Positions 1 through 8,618 of a stretch of DNA of 64,000 bases are shown in pieces. A model generated the notes under the pieces. That model was given only the letters and a program-made list of their open reading frames with translations, was not told where the DNA came from and did not search any database. Position 1 is the stretch's first letter, and each line of letters begins with the position of its first letter. This DNA is from Alkaliphilus hydrothermalis (lineage in GTDB: Bacteria; Bacillota; Clostridia; Peptostreptococcales; Natronincolaceae), in the NCBI RefSeq assembly GCF_016908555.1, contig NZ_JAFBEE010000016.1, forward strand, positions 4,163 to 68,162, given 5' to 3'. The position numbers and the translations under genes are program-made.

Positions 1-5
1 AGACA

Positions 6-305
6 ATGAAAAAGGAAATGCCAATAGAGATTTTAAACAATCTGAATGATACAATCATTAAAGGAATGATAAAGGATTTTTCCATTGAATACAAAGAAAA
101 TGCTGAAGGGGAAGAGGATCACTTTACAATTAACCTTGTTGAAGAAGGAGAAGAGAAAAAGGTCATGATGCTGAATATAGGTAAAGAAAAAGTAGGTAAG
201 GATAATAAAAATAGTGCAAAGACCTTCTATAGATTTTATCTTTACCCAGAAAGCAATGAAGAAGGATATCGAGTTACCTTCAATAGAAGGGTTACAAAAA
301 AATAA
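6..305 (+). CDS. Small hypothetical protein (99 aa)
   Basis: Not recognised. The product is acidic and lysine-rich, with no signal peptide, membrane segment or cysteine, so it is probably a small cytoplasmic protein. It has a beta-strand-like alternation in the middle (residues 35-60) and a basic C-terminus. The gene is followed after a few bases by a strong intrinsic terminator, which supports it as a real terminal gene of a unit that begins before this window. The start lies almost at the window edge and its ribosome binding site is not visible, so the true N-terminus may lie further upstream. Confidence 0.6.
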   Translation: MKKEMPIEILNNLNDTIIKGMIKDFSIEYKENAEGEEDHFTINLVEEGEEKKVMMLNIGKEKVGKDNKNSAKTFYRFYLYPESNEEGYRVTFNRRVTKK

Positions 306-317
306 GATACTGTTCCA

Positions 318-349
318 TGCCACCTAATCTAGACTTAGGTGGCATTTTA
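318..349 (+). terminator. Intrinsic terminator
   Basis: A perfect 10-bp stem (TGCCACCTAA / TTAGGTGGCA) with a 7-base loop is followed by TTTTAT, just after the stop codon of the preceding small gene. Confidence 0.85.
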
Positions 350-524
350 TGTATAAATGATCACCTACATAGATCAAGATATAAGGCACCAAAACTCCAT
401 CTAATCACTTCAAGTATCATCAAAATTTAGGATAAAGTATAACTATTATAAAAGTATAGGGTGGAAGACTAAAGTACTCACAATATTTTCCACGTGAATA
501 TTGTATATAATCCTAATAAATGGG

Positions 525-553
525 TTGATGTTATCCAAATAAAATTATATAAT
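525..553 (+). promoter_or_regulatory. SigA-type promoter for the P5C dehydrogenase gene
   Basis: TTGATG at 525-530 and TATAAT at 548-553 are separated by exactly 17 bp. The predicted transcript would have a 5' leader of about 110 bases. The rest of 306-668 shows nothing further that I recognise. Confidence 0.65.
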
Positions 554-668
554 GTGTATATGTCTAAAAATAAAAAAAATTCAGACTTTATAACAAAGGA
601 ATAGTTGGTAGATTTTCATTAAACTACTAGGATGCATGTAGAAGTTTATTAATAAAGGAGGATTTTTT

Positions 669-2306
669 ATGTCTAATGCTTATTTTAAAGTGAAGAAACC
701 CCAGAACGAACCTATACTTTTCTACGAAATCGGTAGCCCAGAAAGAACTGCCTTAAAGGGTAAACTTAAAGAATTAAAAGAGAAATCCATTGAAATCCCT
801 GTAATTATTGGGGGAGAAGAAATCTATACAGGCAACACTGGAGAATGTGTTATTCCCCATAATAAGGAGCACAAGCTTGCTACCTACCATATGGCTGGGG
901 AGGAAGAGGTTCAAAAAGCAATCGAGGCAGCAGCAAAGGCTAAAAAAGAGTGGGCTGAAATGCCTTGGCAACATCGAGCATCAATATTTTTAAAGGCTGC
1001 AGAGTTGTTGGCAGGCCCTTGGAGGGCTACATTAAATGCCGCAACTATGCTGGGGCAAAGCAAGACCGTCTATCAAGCTGAGATAGATTCAGCCTGTGAA
1101 TTAATTGATTTCTTAAGATTTAATACATATTTCATGACGGAGATTTATAATGACCAACCAATCTCTACAAATGAAAGCTGGAATAGATTAGAATATAGAC
1201 CTTTAGAAGGGTTTGTATTTGCTGTTACACCTTTTAATTTCACTGCCATTGGAGGAAATCTACCCATAGCCCCTGCACTAATGGGGAATACTGTAGTCTG
1301 GAAGCCATCAGGGACAGCTGTATATTCAAATTATTTTGTGATGAAGCTTTTAAAGGAAGCAGGATTACCAGATGGTGTCATTAACTTCATACCAGGTTCA
1401 GGAAGTATGATCGGTAATGAAGTCTTTAAAAATGAAGACTTTGCTGGGGTACATTTTACAGGTTCAACGGCAGTATTTAATACTATGTGGAAAACCATTG
1501 GAGAGAATATTGATCGATATAAAACATATCCAAAAATTGTAGGGGAAACAGGAGGAAAAGACTTTATATTTGCCCATAAAAATGTAAAGATCAATCAATT
1601 GGCAACAGCTATGATTAGAGGTGCCTTTGAATATCAGGGACAAAAATGTTCCGCTGCTTCAAGGGTATACATACCTAAGTCAATCTGGTCCGATTTAAAG
1701 GATAAACTTATTCAAGAAGTTGCCACCATCAAAATGGGAAATGCTGAGGATTTCGATAGCTTTATGGCAGCTGTGATTGATCAGAAAGCATTTGATCGAG
1801 TTAAAGGATATATCGAATACGCAAAAGACGCCGATGATGCAGATATTATTGCAGGTGGAGGTTGCGATGACAGCGTAGGTTACTTTGTTGAACCAACCAT
1901 TATTCTAACAACTAATCCTCATTTCAAGACGATTAAAGAGGAAATATTTGGTCCTGTTCTTACCGTTTATCTATATGATGACGAGGATTTTGAAGAGGCT
2001 TTAAAAATATGTAATGAATCAACTCCTTATGGCTTAACTGGTTCCATCTTCTCTCAAGATAGAAGTGTCTTAATTAAAATGGAAAAAGCACTAGGTCAAG
2101 CAGCAGGGAACTTCTACATTAACGATAAGCCTACAGGAGCAGTAGTAGGGCAACAACCTTTTGGAGGGGCTAGAGCCTCCGGAACAAATGATAAAGCTGG
2201 AAGTAAGCTAAATCTACTTCGCTGGACTAGTCCAAGGGTAATCAAGGAAACCTTCTGTGCTCCAGAGGATTATCGATATTCCTTTAAGGAAGAAACATGT
2301 GACTAG
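669..2306 (+). CDS. pruA: L-glutamate gamma-semialdehyde (1-pyrroline-5-carboxylate) dehydrogenase
   Basis: Aldehyde dehydrogenase superfamily enzyme that oxidises glutamate-gamma-semialdehyde (P5C) to glutamate with NAD+, the second step of proline and arginine/ornithine catabolism. The Rossmann region contains VTPFNFTA; the catalytic glutamate is in GETGGKD (about E293) and the nucleophilic cysteine in GQKCSAASR (about C327). Length (545 aa) and N-terminal extension fit the monofunctional group-1 P5C dehydrogenases also found in eukaryotes, rather than the shorter RocA type. The AAAGGAGG site at 655-662 fixes the start. No proline dehydrogenase lies next to it, so it appears to be transcribed alone from the promoter at 525-553. 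Confidence 0.9.
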   Translation: MSNAYFKVKKPQNEPILFYEIGSPERTALKGKLKELKEKSIEIPVIIGGEEIYTGNTGECVIPHNKEHKLATYHMAGEEEVQKAIEAAAKAKKEWAEMPWQHRASIFLKAAELLAGPWRATLNAATMLGQSKTVYQAEIDSACELIDFLRFNTYFMTEIYNDQPISTNESWNRLEYRPLEGFVFAVTPFNFTAIGGNLPIAPALMGNTVVWKPSGTAVYSNYFVMKLLKEAGLPDGVINFIPGSGSMIGNEVFKNEDFAGVHFTGSTAVFNTMWKTIGENIDRYKTYPKIVGETGGKDFIFAHKNVKINQLATAMIRGAFEYQGQKCSAASRVYIPKSIWSDLKDKLIQEVATIKMGNAEDFDSFMAAVIDQKAFDRVKGYIEYAKDADDADIIAGGGCDDSVGYFVEPTIILTTNPHFKTIKEEIFGPVLTVYLYDDEDFEEALKICNESTPYGLTGSIFSQDRSVLIKMEKALGQAAGNFYINDKPTGAVVGQQPFGGARASGTNDKAGSKLNLLRWTSPRVIKETFCAPEDYRYSFKEETCD

Positions 2307-2526
2307 TGTATTTTTGTTGAAGAAAACAAAAAAATAACCTCAAGTAGAGTAAATAGTCAGAAAAAATGTATTGCCAAGCCTTGGTGGATAATGAAATAAG
2401 TCCAGCTAAGAATTGTCAATAACTAATTTAAAAATATTTGATATTTCAGTGAAACTAAAAAAAGGCATGATTAATAAGCCTTTTAAAAGGTTTTCAAAAA
2501 ACAGAAATTTCAAATATGGAATTAGG

Positions 2527-3171
2527 CTAAGCAGCGATTAAAGCCATGATGTGAATGACCCTTCGTGCAATCTTGGAACCGCGTTTTGACATACTTACAT
2601 TGGTGCCATTGAATTTACCAGATTGCTTTACTGCAGGATCTAAGCCAAAGTAGGCAAAAAGCTGTTTAGGTGAACGAAAAGCAGAGAAATCTCCAATTTC
2701 ACCCATAAGGCTTACAGCAGAAAGAAAACCAGCACCCTTAAAGGATTCAATAAGGTGTATCTGTTTTACAAAGTTAGTATCCTTCAAATCAGGTTTTAAA
2801 ACGATTAAAGCAGCTTTTTTTGAATCATATCTGTCATTATGCACTTTTCTAATGTTAATGTTTGTGCTATTCTTAGTGATGATAGGATTAATCACGGATA
2901 CATGAAATCCTTTATCACGAAAATAGCAGAAGAGTGGGTAATGATAAATTCCCGTGGATTGGAGGAAAACGCGACTTTCCAAAGAATACAGCTCTTCTGT
3001 TTCTTTTATTTTTGAAACAGCCATAGCAAGGAAATTTAAATCAGAATGTAGAATTTTAAAAGGTTTTCCTACAAATGTTTGGTTAGGTAGAGCAATAGAC
3101 ATCCAGCTAAAATCTGCACCGACATCAATACCAACCGAAATAAATAAATCATATTTAATAATATTTGACAT
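2527..3171 (-). pseudogene. IS110-family transposase, internally deleted and C-terminally truncated
   Basis: The N-terminus carries the DEDD RuvC-like motif (VGIDVGADFS), and the C-terminal part matches the Transposase_20 domain (GAGFLSAVSLMGEIGDFSAF, then FAYFGLDPAVKQSGKF and SKRGSKIARR). Family members are about 400 aa. Here only about 214 aa remain: the linker between the DEDD domain (ends near KPDLKDTNF) and the C-terminal domain is missing, and the frame ends soon after the serine-containing SMSKRGS segment. The start follows AAAGGAG on the minus strand. Almost certainly inactive; the reading frame across the deletion is intact. Confidence 0.85.
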
Positions 3172-3665
3172 GAGCGACAGCTCCTTTCTGATAGGAATCC
3201 ATTTCCAAACAATGAGTACACATCCTAGCATGTGATACGGGTATAGCCTGAGGCTGCCAACCAGCCTAAACATAAAACCTCATTGAATGGACTAATTGAC
3301 TTTTTTATAGGTATAGGTCAGTTGAAACCGACTCCCCAAGGAGATAAACATTATTTATCCTATCCTTGAGGATTATACATTATGAAAAGCCTGGAGTCTA
3401 CCGGGAACCGTCAGACATGTTAAATATAAAAGTAACATCTGATGAAGGAAGAACTCCTTCTTCTGTTACTACATAATGTAATGCTTTTTATAGAAATGTA
3501 TTAACTGCATAGTCATTCTTGACTATGACATTATTATACTAGGAGATAAGTTAGTGTGATGTTACCCCATACGAGGCATGTTGAAGCCGTAACACTACTT
3601 ACGAAGTAAGTAGATGTACGTCTCATGTCAGGAATGACCAAGAGTACTAGGGAAGCGAAGTACGA
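2527..3665 (-). mobile_element. IS110-family element remnant with long noncoding 5' end
   Basis: Upstream of the transposase start (3172 to about 3665) lies roughly 490 bases without a gene but rich in inverted repeats, for example TAGTCA...TGACTA near 3510-3530, ACTACTTAC/GTAAGTAG near 3593-3613, and complementary runs around 3425-3480. IS110-family elements carry a structured noncoding (bridge) RNA between their end and the recombinase gene, and this is the right place and orientation. The outer boundaries are not certain; the right edge is inferred from the neighbouring fragment at 3679. Confidence 0.5.
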
Positions 3666-3678
3666 TTGAGATCATTCT

Positions 3679-3927
3679 ATGTGGGTATCTGAGGCGGTTG
3701 ATCGTTCTTGGGAAACAACTCCTAATGTATATTGGAACACAAACTTTACTACTTCAGCTAGTGATGCCAGTAGTCAATATACATCAGAAGCAGCAGCTTC
3801 TGTAATAGTAACAAAGGGGCATAGAATAAAAGCTATATCAAAGTATGATACAACTTACTATAAACCGACAGGGTCTTACCAAACTAAATCTAGCTTAGCA
3901 GGAGTAATTATATATCCACAATTTTAA
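3679..3927 (+). pseudogene. C-terminal fragment of an unrecognised (possibly secreted) protein
   Basis: An 82-residue open frame, Ser/Thr/Tyr-rich and ending at a normal stop, begins right beside the IS110 remnant. An in-frame stop lies 9 bases upstream of the first ATG, and there is no convincing ribosome binding site. Composition (many Ser, Thr, Tyr, few charges) resembles the tail of an exported protein. The likely explanation is that insertion or deletion by the element removed the N-terminal part; no matching piece is visible on the other side at 2307-2526. Confidence 0.4.
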
Positions 3928-3967
3928 TTGAAAAGGTTATTGTATAAGTAATCGTAAGGATAATTTT

Positions 3968-4411
3968 ATGAAAGAAGGAGTTGCCGTGATTAATAAAGAT
4001 AAGTATAAATCTTTCCGAAAAATAATGCTTAAGGTTTTCTTCCTGATACTAATTTTTAACCTTATGATTACAACTTTTGTAGGATGTAGCCATAAGCAAG
4101 TACCACCTGAAGGTATTAGAAAAGAATTGTATACTTACGTAGTAGAAAATATTACAGAAGTAGATGGGATATATAAAAGTTCTAGCCTTACTGTAACTGA
4201 TTTAAGTGTTAGATTTATAGATAACCTTCCTAAGTATATAAATGTAACTAACAAAGAAATGGGTCTTTTAGGAGAAATTCAGCTTATGATTGGTCATTAT
4301 TTAGATTATGAAGAGGCAAGGGATAGAGGCTCAAAAGATGAAGCTATGAAACATTTAAAACAGTTTGAAGATCAATTAGAAAAAATAAAGCTGTATTTAA
4401 AGATTAAGTAG
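3968..4411 (+). CDS. Small predicted lipoprotein (147 aa)
   Basis: A basic N-terminus is followed by a hydrophobic segment (about residues 19-37) and a lipobox ending TFVGC, so the mature protein would be anchored to the outer face of the membrane at Cys40. The mature part is helical and charged, without recognised domain. An AAGGA at 3956-3960 precedes the ATG; a GTG at 3986 with its own AAGGAG is an alternative start. It stands alone, 40 bases after the fragment at 3679, so both could once have shared a transcript. Confidence 0.65.
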   Translation: MKEGVAVINKDKYKSFRKIMLKVFFLILIFNLMITTFVGCSHKQVPPEGIRKELYTYVVENITEVDGIYKSSSLTVTDLSVRFIDNLPKYINVTNKEMGLLGEIQLMIGHYLDYEEARDRGSKDEAMKHLKQFEDQLEKIKLYLKIK

Positions 4412-4467
4412 AGTTGCATCAAAAGGTAGTAGATAAAATATTACTCAAAGGTCTAACTCAGCATATG

Positions 4468-4605
4468 TGAACTCCCCCCTTCACAAGTAGACAGTGGAAA
4501 TAGAAAAACTCAATTAAGCGACTAGACCCCGATATTCCATTTGGCTCTGGTCGTTTAGTTTTTTTGCTTTTTTTGGTTCGAACTCTCTAATGATTTCTGG
4601 TACTG
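4468..4605 (-). mobile_element. IS3-family element end (transposase C-terminus and inverted repeat)
   Basis: On the minus strand a short open frame ends ...KKLNDQSQMEYRGLVA at a TAA complementary to 4514-4516; this resembles the end of IS3/IS150 transposases (KLxGxSPVxYR...). Right after it comes an end matching the IS3 family inverted-repeat style: TGAACTCCCCCC at 4468-4479, then TCACAAGTAGACAG. The rest of the transposase is absent, so this is a decayed right end. The remaining part of 4412-4765 holds nothing else I can identify. Confidence 0.6.
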
Positions 4606-4765
4606 TTGGTGGATATAGGGTATTTGGTATGGACATCACCTGTAGAGGTATTTTTTTATTTTGCTGTAGACTTGTAAATACAATGAAGAATTGTTAAAAT
4701 ATTGAATGAAGCTTTATGAAGCGTAAACCAATTACAGAAGACTTAATGGTTAAATTATTAAGGGA

Positions 4766-5308
4766 ATGGAATTCTATGCAGAGAAGAACAGTATCGAGAA
4801 TCTATGGCACATTCTAAATCTTTCAAAGCAGTGCTTAGAAGACTCATATCATCCAAATTTCAGTTCTTTACTAAGTTTTTATTCATTAGTTGAACTACTG
4901 GTTTTAAAGGATATTAATAAAAGACAATCAGGGCAGTATATTCATCAAGATTGCGGTAGAAAGCTTCCATATTTTTATAGGAACATTGACTTATTTAGCT
5001 TTCCCCAAAAAGTTCATTTGAATAAAAAAATATCTGAAACACATATTTTTGAGAAGTTAACCTATTTAAGACATAAAGTTATTCATGGCGTTTTTAAAGA
5101 AGCAACGGAAGCGTTGGAAGAAATATTTCCAATTTCAAAAAGCGATGGTACAAATATGGGAAGTACAGAAGACGCAGAAAGTTCTGCCTTTCAGGATCAA
5201 TTACAAAATTTAAATGCATTAATTAGAAGTGAACTAGGTGAAATTCTGTGTAAATGGATGGAATCACCAGAAGAATTATCAAAAATTAAACAAGATATAA
5301 GTTTTTAA
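4766..5308 (+). CDS. HEPN-like hypothetical protein
   Basis: The 180-aa product is helical and contains LRHKVIHG (residues 101-108), which fits the R-x4-H motif of HEPN domains, a family of RNases and toxin-like proteins; the arrangement resembles the Apea-like HEPN group. No nucleotidyltransferase (MNT) partner or other antitoxin is adjacent. The ribosome binding site is weak (AAGGG about 5 bases before ATG), and an overlapping frame upstream (KRKPITEDLMVKLLREW...) suggests that the 5' part may have been damaged by a frameshift. It sits between two decayed mobile-element fragments. Function unproven. Confidence 0.5.
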   Translation: MEFYAEKNSIENLWHILNLSKQCLEDSYHPNFSSLLSFYSLVELLVLKDINKRQSGQYIHQDCGRKLPYFYRNIDLFSFPQKVHLNKKISETHIFEKLTYLRHKVIHGVFKEATEALEEIFPISKSDGTNMGSTEDAESSAFQDQLQNLNALIRSELGEILCKWMESPEELSKIKQDISF

Positions 5309-5347
5309 GTGTAATATGAAATTGCTTATAATGTGATGGAATTTTAA

Positions 5348-5491
5348 ACTGAACACAGTTTTGTAGAATTATTTAATAGAACTCTAAGGGCTAATAAATC
5401 CAGCACTACTAACGTTCCGAGGCATGTGGAAGCTATTAATGGAGCAAGTATTTTGACGACATTTCTTTATACTAAAACAAAACATATATAA
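5348..5491 (+). pseudogene. Short protein remnant, probably from a mobile element
   Basis: A 47-codon frame without start codon, opened by a stop just before it, encodes FVELFNRTLRANK...RHVEAINGASILTTFLYTK and ends at a stop. The composition looks like the tail of a transposase or integrase, but I do not recognise the family. It lies in the same debris region as the IS110 and IS3 remnants. The interval 5492-5660 after it shows nothing I can name. Confidence 0.3.
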
Positions 5492-5662
5492 TGAGGTGAA
5501 CTTCATTTTTTCCAACTTAACTTGGATTTTTAAATCTTCTGGTAGATCCTTTGAAAAAAGTAGTATTTTTAATATACTTTCCTTATCTTTAGGGTCAATA
5601 TTTGAGAAGCGGTAATGATGTTAAAAATTACAGGATAATTAAGTAAAAATTACAAAAAAACC

Positions 5663-5691
5663 TTGACATATATAATTTTCCATATTAATAT
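5663..5691 (+). promoter_or_regulatory. Promoter of the riboswitch-ABC transporter operon
   Basis: A consensus TTGACA (5663-5668) is followed after 17 bp by TAATAT (5686-5691) in a very AT-rich stretch, placing the transcription start just before the ykkC-type RNA. Confidence 0.7.
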
Positions 5692-5705
5692 ATTATATAA
5701 TATTT

Positions 5706-5800
5706 GAGAGTGTACCTAGGGTTCCGGCTTCTAATTAAGCGTCTGGTCCGAGCGGTACAGGATTCTGATCTACACTTCTGGAGAAAAAGCCCGGAGGACG
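5706..5800 (+). promoter_or_regulatory. ykkC-family riboswitch, best fit subtype 2a (ppGpp)
   Basis: The conserved ykkC blocks occur in order: GAGAGTGTACCTAGGGTTCC (5706-5725), GGTCCGAGCGGTACAGG (about 5745-5762), ACAC, and AAAAGCCCGGAGGA (5785-5798). In this copy GTACC of the first block can pair with GGTAC of the second, and CCGAGCGGTACAGG is what I recall for ppGpp (2a) aptamers; guanidine-I aptamers usually read CCGAGAG and ACGGCGGGACAAAAG. The downstream genes encode an ABC-2 exporter of the type reported with 2a aptamers. Family membership is firm; the ligand assignment is inference. Confidence 0.85.
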
Positions 5801-5844
5801 AGTCTCAACAAGACCGTTCCTGTTGGGCTTTTATTTTATTTTTG
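5787..5844 (+). terminator. Riboswitch expression-platform terminator
   Basis: The aptamer's 3' block supplies the left arm: AGCCC (5788-5792) pairs with GGGCT (5825-5829), AGGAC with GTTCCT, and GTCT with AGAC in the centre, followed by TTTTATTTTATTTTT. Terminator and aptamer therefore exclude each other, which predicts an ON switch when ligand is bound. Confidence 0.75.
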
Positions 5845-5867
5845 AAAATCTACAAGGGGGGAAAAAA

Positions 5868-6872
5868 ATGAGTATCATATCAGCTAAAAACCTTAGTAAA
5901 ACCTTTCAGGTTAAAACAAAGGAACAGGGCTTAAAGGGAAGCTTAAAGGCCATGGTATCGCCACAATACAAAGAAATTCAAGCGGTAAAGAATATATCGC
6001 TGGAGGTGGCTAGGGGAGAGGTGTTAGCCTTCATAGGACCAAATGGGGCAGGGAAATCCACCACCATCAAAATGCTTACGGGGATTCTTCATCCTACAGC
6101 AGGAGAAATCAATGTACTTGGTTTGAATCCAACAACAGATCGAAGAAAGCTCTCCTATAAGATTGGAACAGTTTTTGGACAGAAATCACAGCTATGGTTT
6201 CACCTACCACCATTAGATAGCTTCAACCTTCTGGGGAGAATCTACGAAATGGAAGAGGAGGAAATTAAAAAAAGAATTTCATATTTGACGGAGCTTTTTG
6301 AAATAGAAGATTTGTTGGAGACGCCGGTAAGGAAACTCTCTTTAGGACAAAGGATTAGATGTGAAATAGCCGCATCCCTACTCCACAAGCCAGAGATTAT
6401 CTTCTTAGATGAACCCACCATTGGTCTGGATGTGGTGGTAAAGCAAAAAATCAGGGACTTAATCAAAACCCTTAGTCAAGAATCACAAACAACGATTTTT
6501 TTGACATCCCATGATGCTGGTGACATAGAGCAACTCTGTAGGAGGGCAATTATTATCAATCATGGTCAAATTGTATTAAATGAATCAGTTAAGAATCTAA
6601 AATATAACTATATGAATCAAAAAGTAATTGATATCAAATATGCAGAGTCGGTAACGATTGATCATCCAGAGCTAAAGGTACTAAAAAGTAAAGGCTATGC
6701 AGTCAAAATAGAAATAGACAGCTCAAAGTGTGATATAGACAATACCATTTCCGATTTGATGAAACTAGGAAAGGTAGTGGATATAACCATATCAGACCCA
6801 CCCCTAGAAGAGATTATATCTGGTATCTATCAAGAAAAAGACATTGGTGGTGGTTATCTTGAAAAGGCTTAG
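5868..6872 (+). CDS. ABC transporter ATP-binding protein (ABC-2 exporter, COG4586-like)
   Basis: ATPase of a three-gene export system. Walker A GPNGAGKST is near residues 65-73, the signature is LSLGQRIRCEIA, and Walker B is IIFLDEPTIGLD with the switch His in LTSHD. The long N-terminal strand (KTKEQGLKGSLKAMVSPQYKEI) before the Walker A is typical of the COG4586 subfamily, as is the C-terminal extension. The start at 5868 follows GGGGGG; an earlier in-frame ATG lies inside the terminator and is not used. The next gene overlaps its 3' end. The transported substrate is unknown; control by the upstream ykkC RNA would tie it to a metabolic or stringent signal. Confidence 0.88.
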   Translation: MSIISAKNLSKTFQVKTKEQGLKGSLKAMVSPQYKEIQAVKNISLEVARGEVLAFIGPNGAGKSTTIKMLTGILHPTAGEINVLGLNPTTDRRKLSYKIGTVFGQKSQLWFHLPPLDSFNLLGRIYEMEEEEIKKRISYLTELFEIEDLLETPVRKLSLGQRIRCEIAASLLHKPEIIFLDEPTIGLDVVVKQKIRDLIKTLSQESQTTIFLTSHDAGDIEQLCRRAIIINHGQIVLNESVKNLKYNYMNQKVIDIKYAESVTIDHPELKVLKSKGYAVKIEIDSSKCDIDNTISDLMKLGKVVDITISDPPLEEIISGIYQEKDIGGGYLEKA

Positions 6873-7656
6873 TAAATACTTTCATATCTTCAAAGTAAGC
6901 ATATCCAACAATCTGGTTTATGTATTGAACTTTATTACAAGAAACTTGTTTTTCCTATTTATCGTTTATGTGATGTTGCTTCTTTGGAGTAATATCTATG
7001 GTCAGAAGGGTGAAGTGATTTCGGGATACAGTTTGAGGCAGATGATTTGGTATTTAATCGTTGGTGAGATGGTGGTTTTATCAAAATCCAATGTATTTTC
7101 AGAGGTGGCAGAGGATGTTAAAAAGGGTCAAATCGCCTATTTACTGAATAAACCCTACAACTATATACTTTACTGTTTCTCAAACTCTTTGGGGGAAATG
7201 GGAACAAGACTCCTGACAAATCTTTTCCTTGGGGGACTGATGGGACTCTTGTATGTTGGACCTTTACAGGATTTCAGTTTGATACACCTTCCCTTCATTT
7301 TAGCTTCAATCCTATTGGGAATCTTCATAAATTTCTTCATTTTCATTAGTTTAGCCTTGACAGCCTTTTGGCTGGAAGAAAATTCTGCCTTTATGTGGAT
7401 TTATACTAAGCTGGTGTTTACCCTTGGGGGGATGCTGATTCCATTAGAAATGTTTCCCGACTGGTTGGAGAAGGTGGCGCGATATCTACCCTTTGCCTAT
7501 GTTACCTATGGACCAGCAAAACTAGCTGTTGACTTTAACTGGGGAAACTATATCAATACAGTTTTTCTTCAAGTGGGCTATTTACTGATATTTATATTGA
7601 TTTCCTTAGGGGTATTTAGAAAGGGGGTACGGGCGCTCAATGTTAACGGAGGCTAA
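6859..7656 (+). CDS. ABC-2 type permease (COG4587-like)
   Basis: Integral membrane protein of about 265 aa with six predicted helices, the pore-forming partner of the preceding ATPase. I chose the TTG at 6859 (KRLSKYFHIF...), which follows GGTGGTGG and overlaps the ATPase gene by 14 bases; upstream TTG/GTG codons are alternatives. The overlap implies translational coupling. Sequence such as KKGQIAYLLNKPYNYILYCF is typical of this permease group. Confidence 0.8.
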   Translation: MKRLSKYFHIFKVSISNNLVYVLNFITRNLFFLFIVYVMLLLWSNIYGQKGEVISGYSLRQMIWYLIVGEMVVLSKSNVFSEVAEDVKKGQIAYLLNKPYNYILYCFSNSLGEMGTRLLTNLFLGGLMGLLYVGPLQDFSLIHLPFILASILLGIFINFFIFISLALTAFWLEENSAFMWIYTKLVFTLGGMLIPLEMFPDWLEKVARYLPFAYVTYGPAKLAVDFNWGNYINTVFLQVGYLLIFILISLGVFRKGVRALNVNGG

Positions 7657-8437
7657 GAAAAACCTAAAACTAATTGGAATGTATTTTAAATTTAACCTAG
7701 CTGCATCAATGGAATATCGGGCAAGTTTTCTTACCCAAACCTTTGGAATGGTCTTAAATAACTCAACATTTATCTTCTTCTGGTGGATTTTATTCAACAA
7801 TGTTAAAGAAATCGGAGGGTATGGATTTAAAGAAGTAATGATTATTTGGGGAATTGCCTCCACCTCCTATGGTTTGACCTTTGTGTTGTTTGGTAATATT
7901 AGAAGAATATCTCAAATGATTATCAATGGAGAACTGGATTCTTATCTACTACAACCAAAGGATGTCCTCATCAATATTATATCCTCCAGCACCGTCATCT
8001 CAGCATGGGGGGATATATTCTATGGACTAATCCTATTTATTGGAGTATATGGGTTTGACTTGATAGGACTGGGACTTTTCATATTTTTCTGTTTTACAGG
8101 AATGATCTTCTTTGCTAGTGTAATGATCTGTGCCAATACCCTGACTTTTTATATGGGGGATTCCCGAGGAATCACTGGCTTGATCTTTGAATTTATGATC
8201 ACCTTTAGCATTTATCCTGAAGGGATCCATAATAGTTATACGAAATTAATCATTTATACATTGCTACCTTCTGCCTTTATCAGCTTAGTACCAGTAAGGC
8301 TTATGACGGATTTCTCGTGGAATTGGTTCCTTCTTTTGATGGGAGCATTGGTTGGTTGGAGTGTATTTACCTATTGGTTATTTATGAAGGGACTACAGAA
8401 ATATGAGTCGGGGAATCTGATCGTCAGCAAGTTGTAA
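7640..8437 (+). CDS. ABC-2 type permease (COG3694-like)
   Basis: Second membrane subunit (265 aa, six predicted helices) of the same exporter; it overlaps the previous gene by 17 bases and is preceded by AAAGGGGG. The segment ISQMIINGELDSYLLQPKD is characteristic of the family. Together the ATPase, COG4587 and COG3694 subunits form a complete heteromeric ABC-2 transporter, and no other gene shares the transcript. The region 8438-8618 after it contains nothing recognisable besides the ribosome binding site of pepF. Confidence 0.8.
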   Translation: MLTEAKKNLKLIGMYFKFNLAASMEYRASFLTQTFGMVLNNSTFIFFWWILFNNVKEIGGYGFKEVMIIWGIASTSYGLTFVLFGNIRRISQMIINGELDSYLLQPKDVLINIISSSTVISAWGDIFYGLILFIGVYGFDLIGLGLFIFFCFTGMIFFASVMICANTLTFYMGDSRGITGLIFEFMITFSIYPEGIHNSYTKLIIYTLLPSAFISLVPVRLMTDFSWNWFLLLMGALVGWSVFTYWLFMKGLQKYESGNLIVSKL

Positions 8438-8618
8438 CATGAGATGTGTGGGGGCTACTTTAGATGAAATTACTTCTGAAATATAATTAAGTTTATTTAA
8501 TAAATATTTCGTTTTACTAAAGGTATTTTATAACAAATAGCGAAGTATATATAGATAGACTATTCATATCATAATATTTTGGCGTGCGATTTAGTTAGTT
8601 CAAATATAAGGAGGATTT

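Noticed and set aside
3571..5434. Similarity CGAGGCATGT(T/G)GAAGC at 3571 and 5418 as direct repeats of one element
   Set aside because: Only 15 of about 17 bases agree and the flanks differ; the second copy reads as protein code, the first is noncoding.
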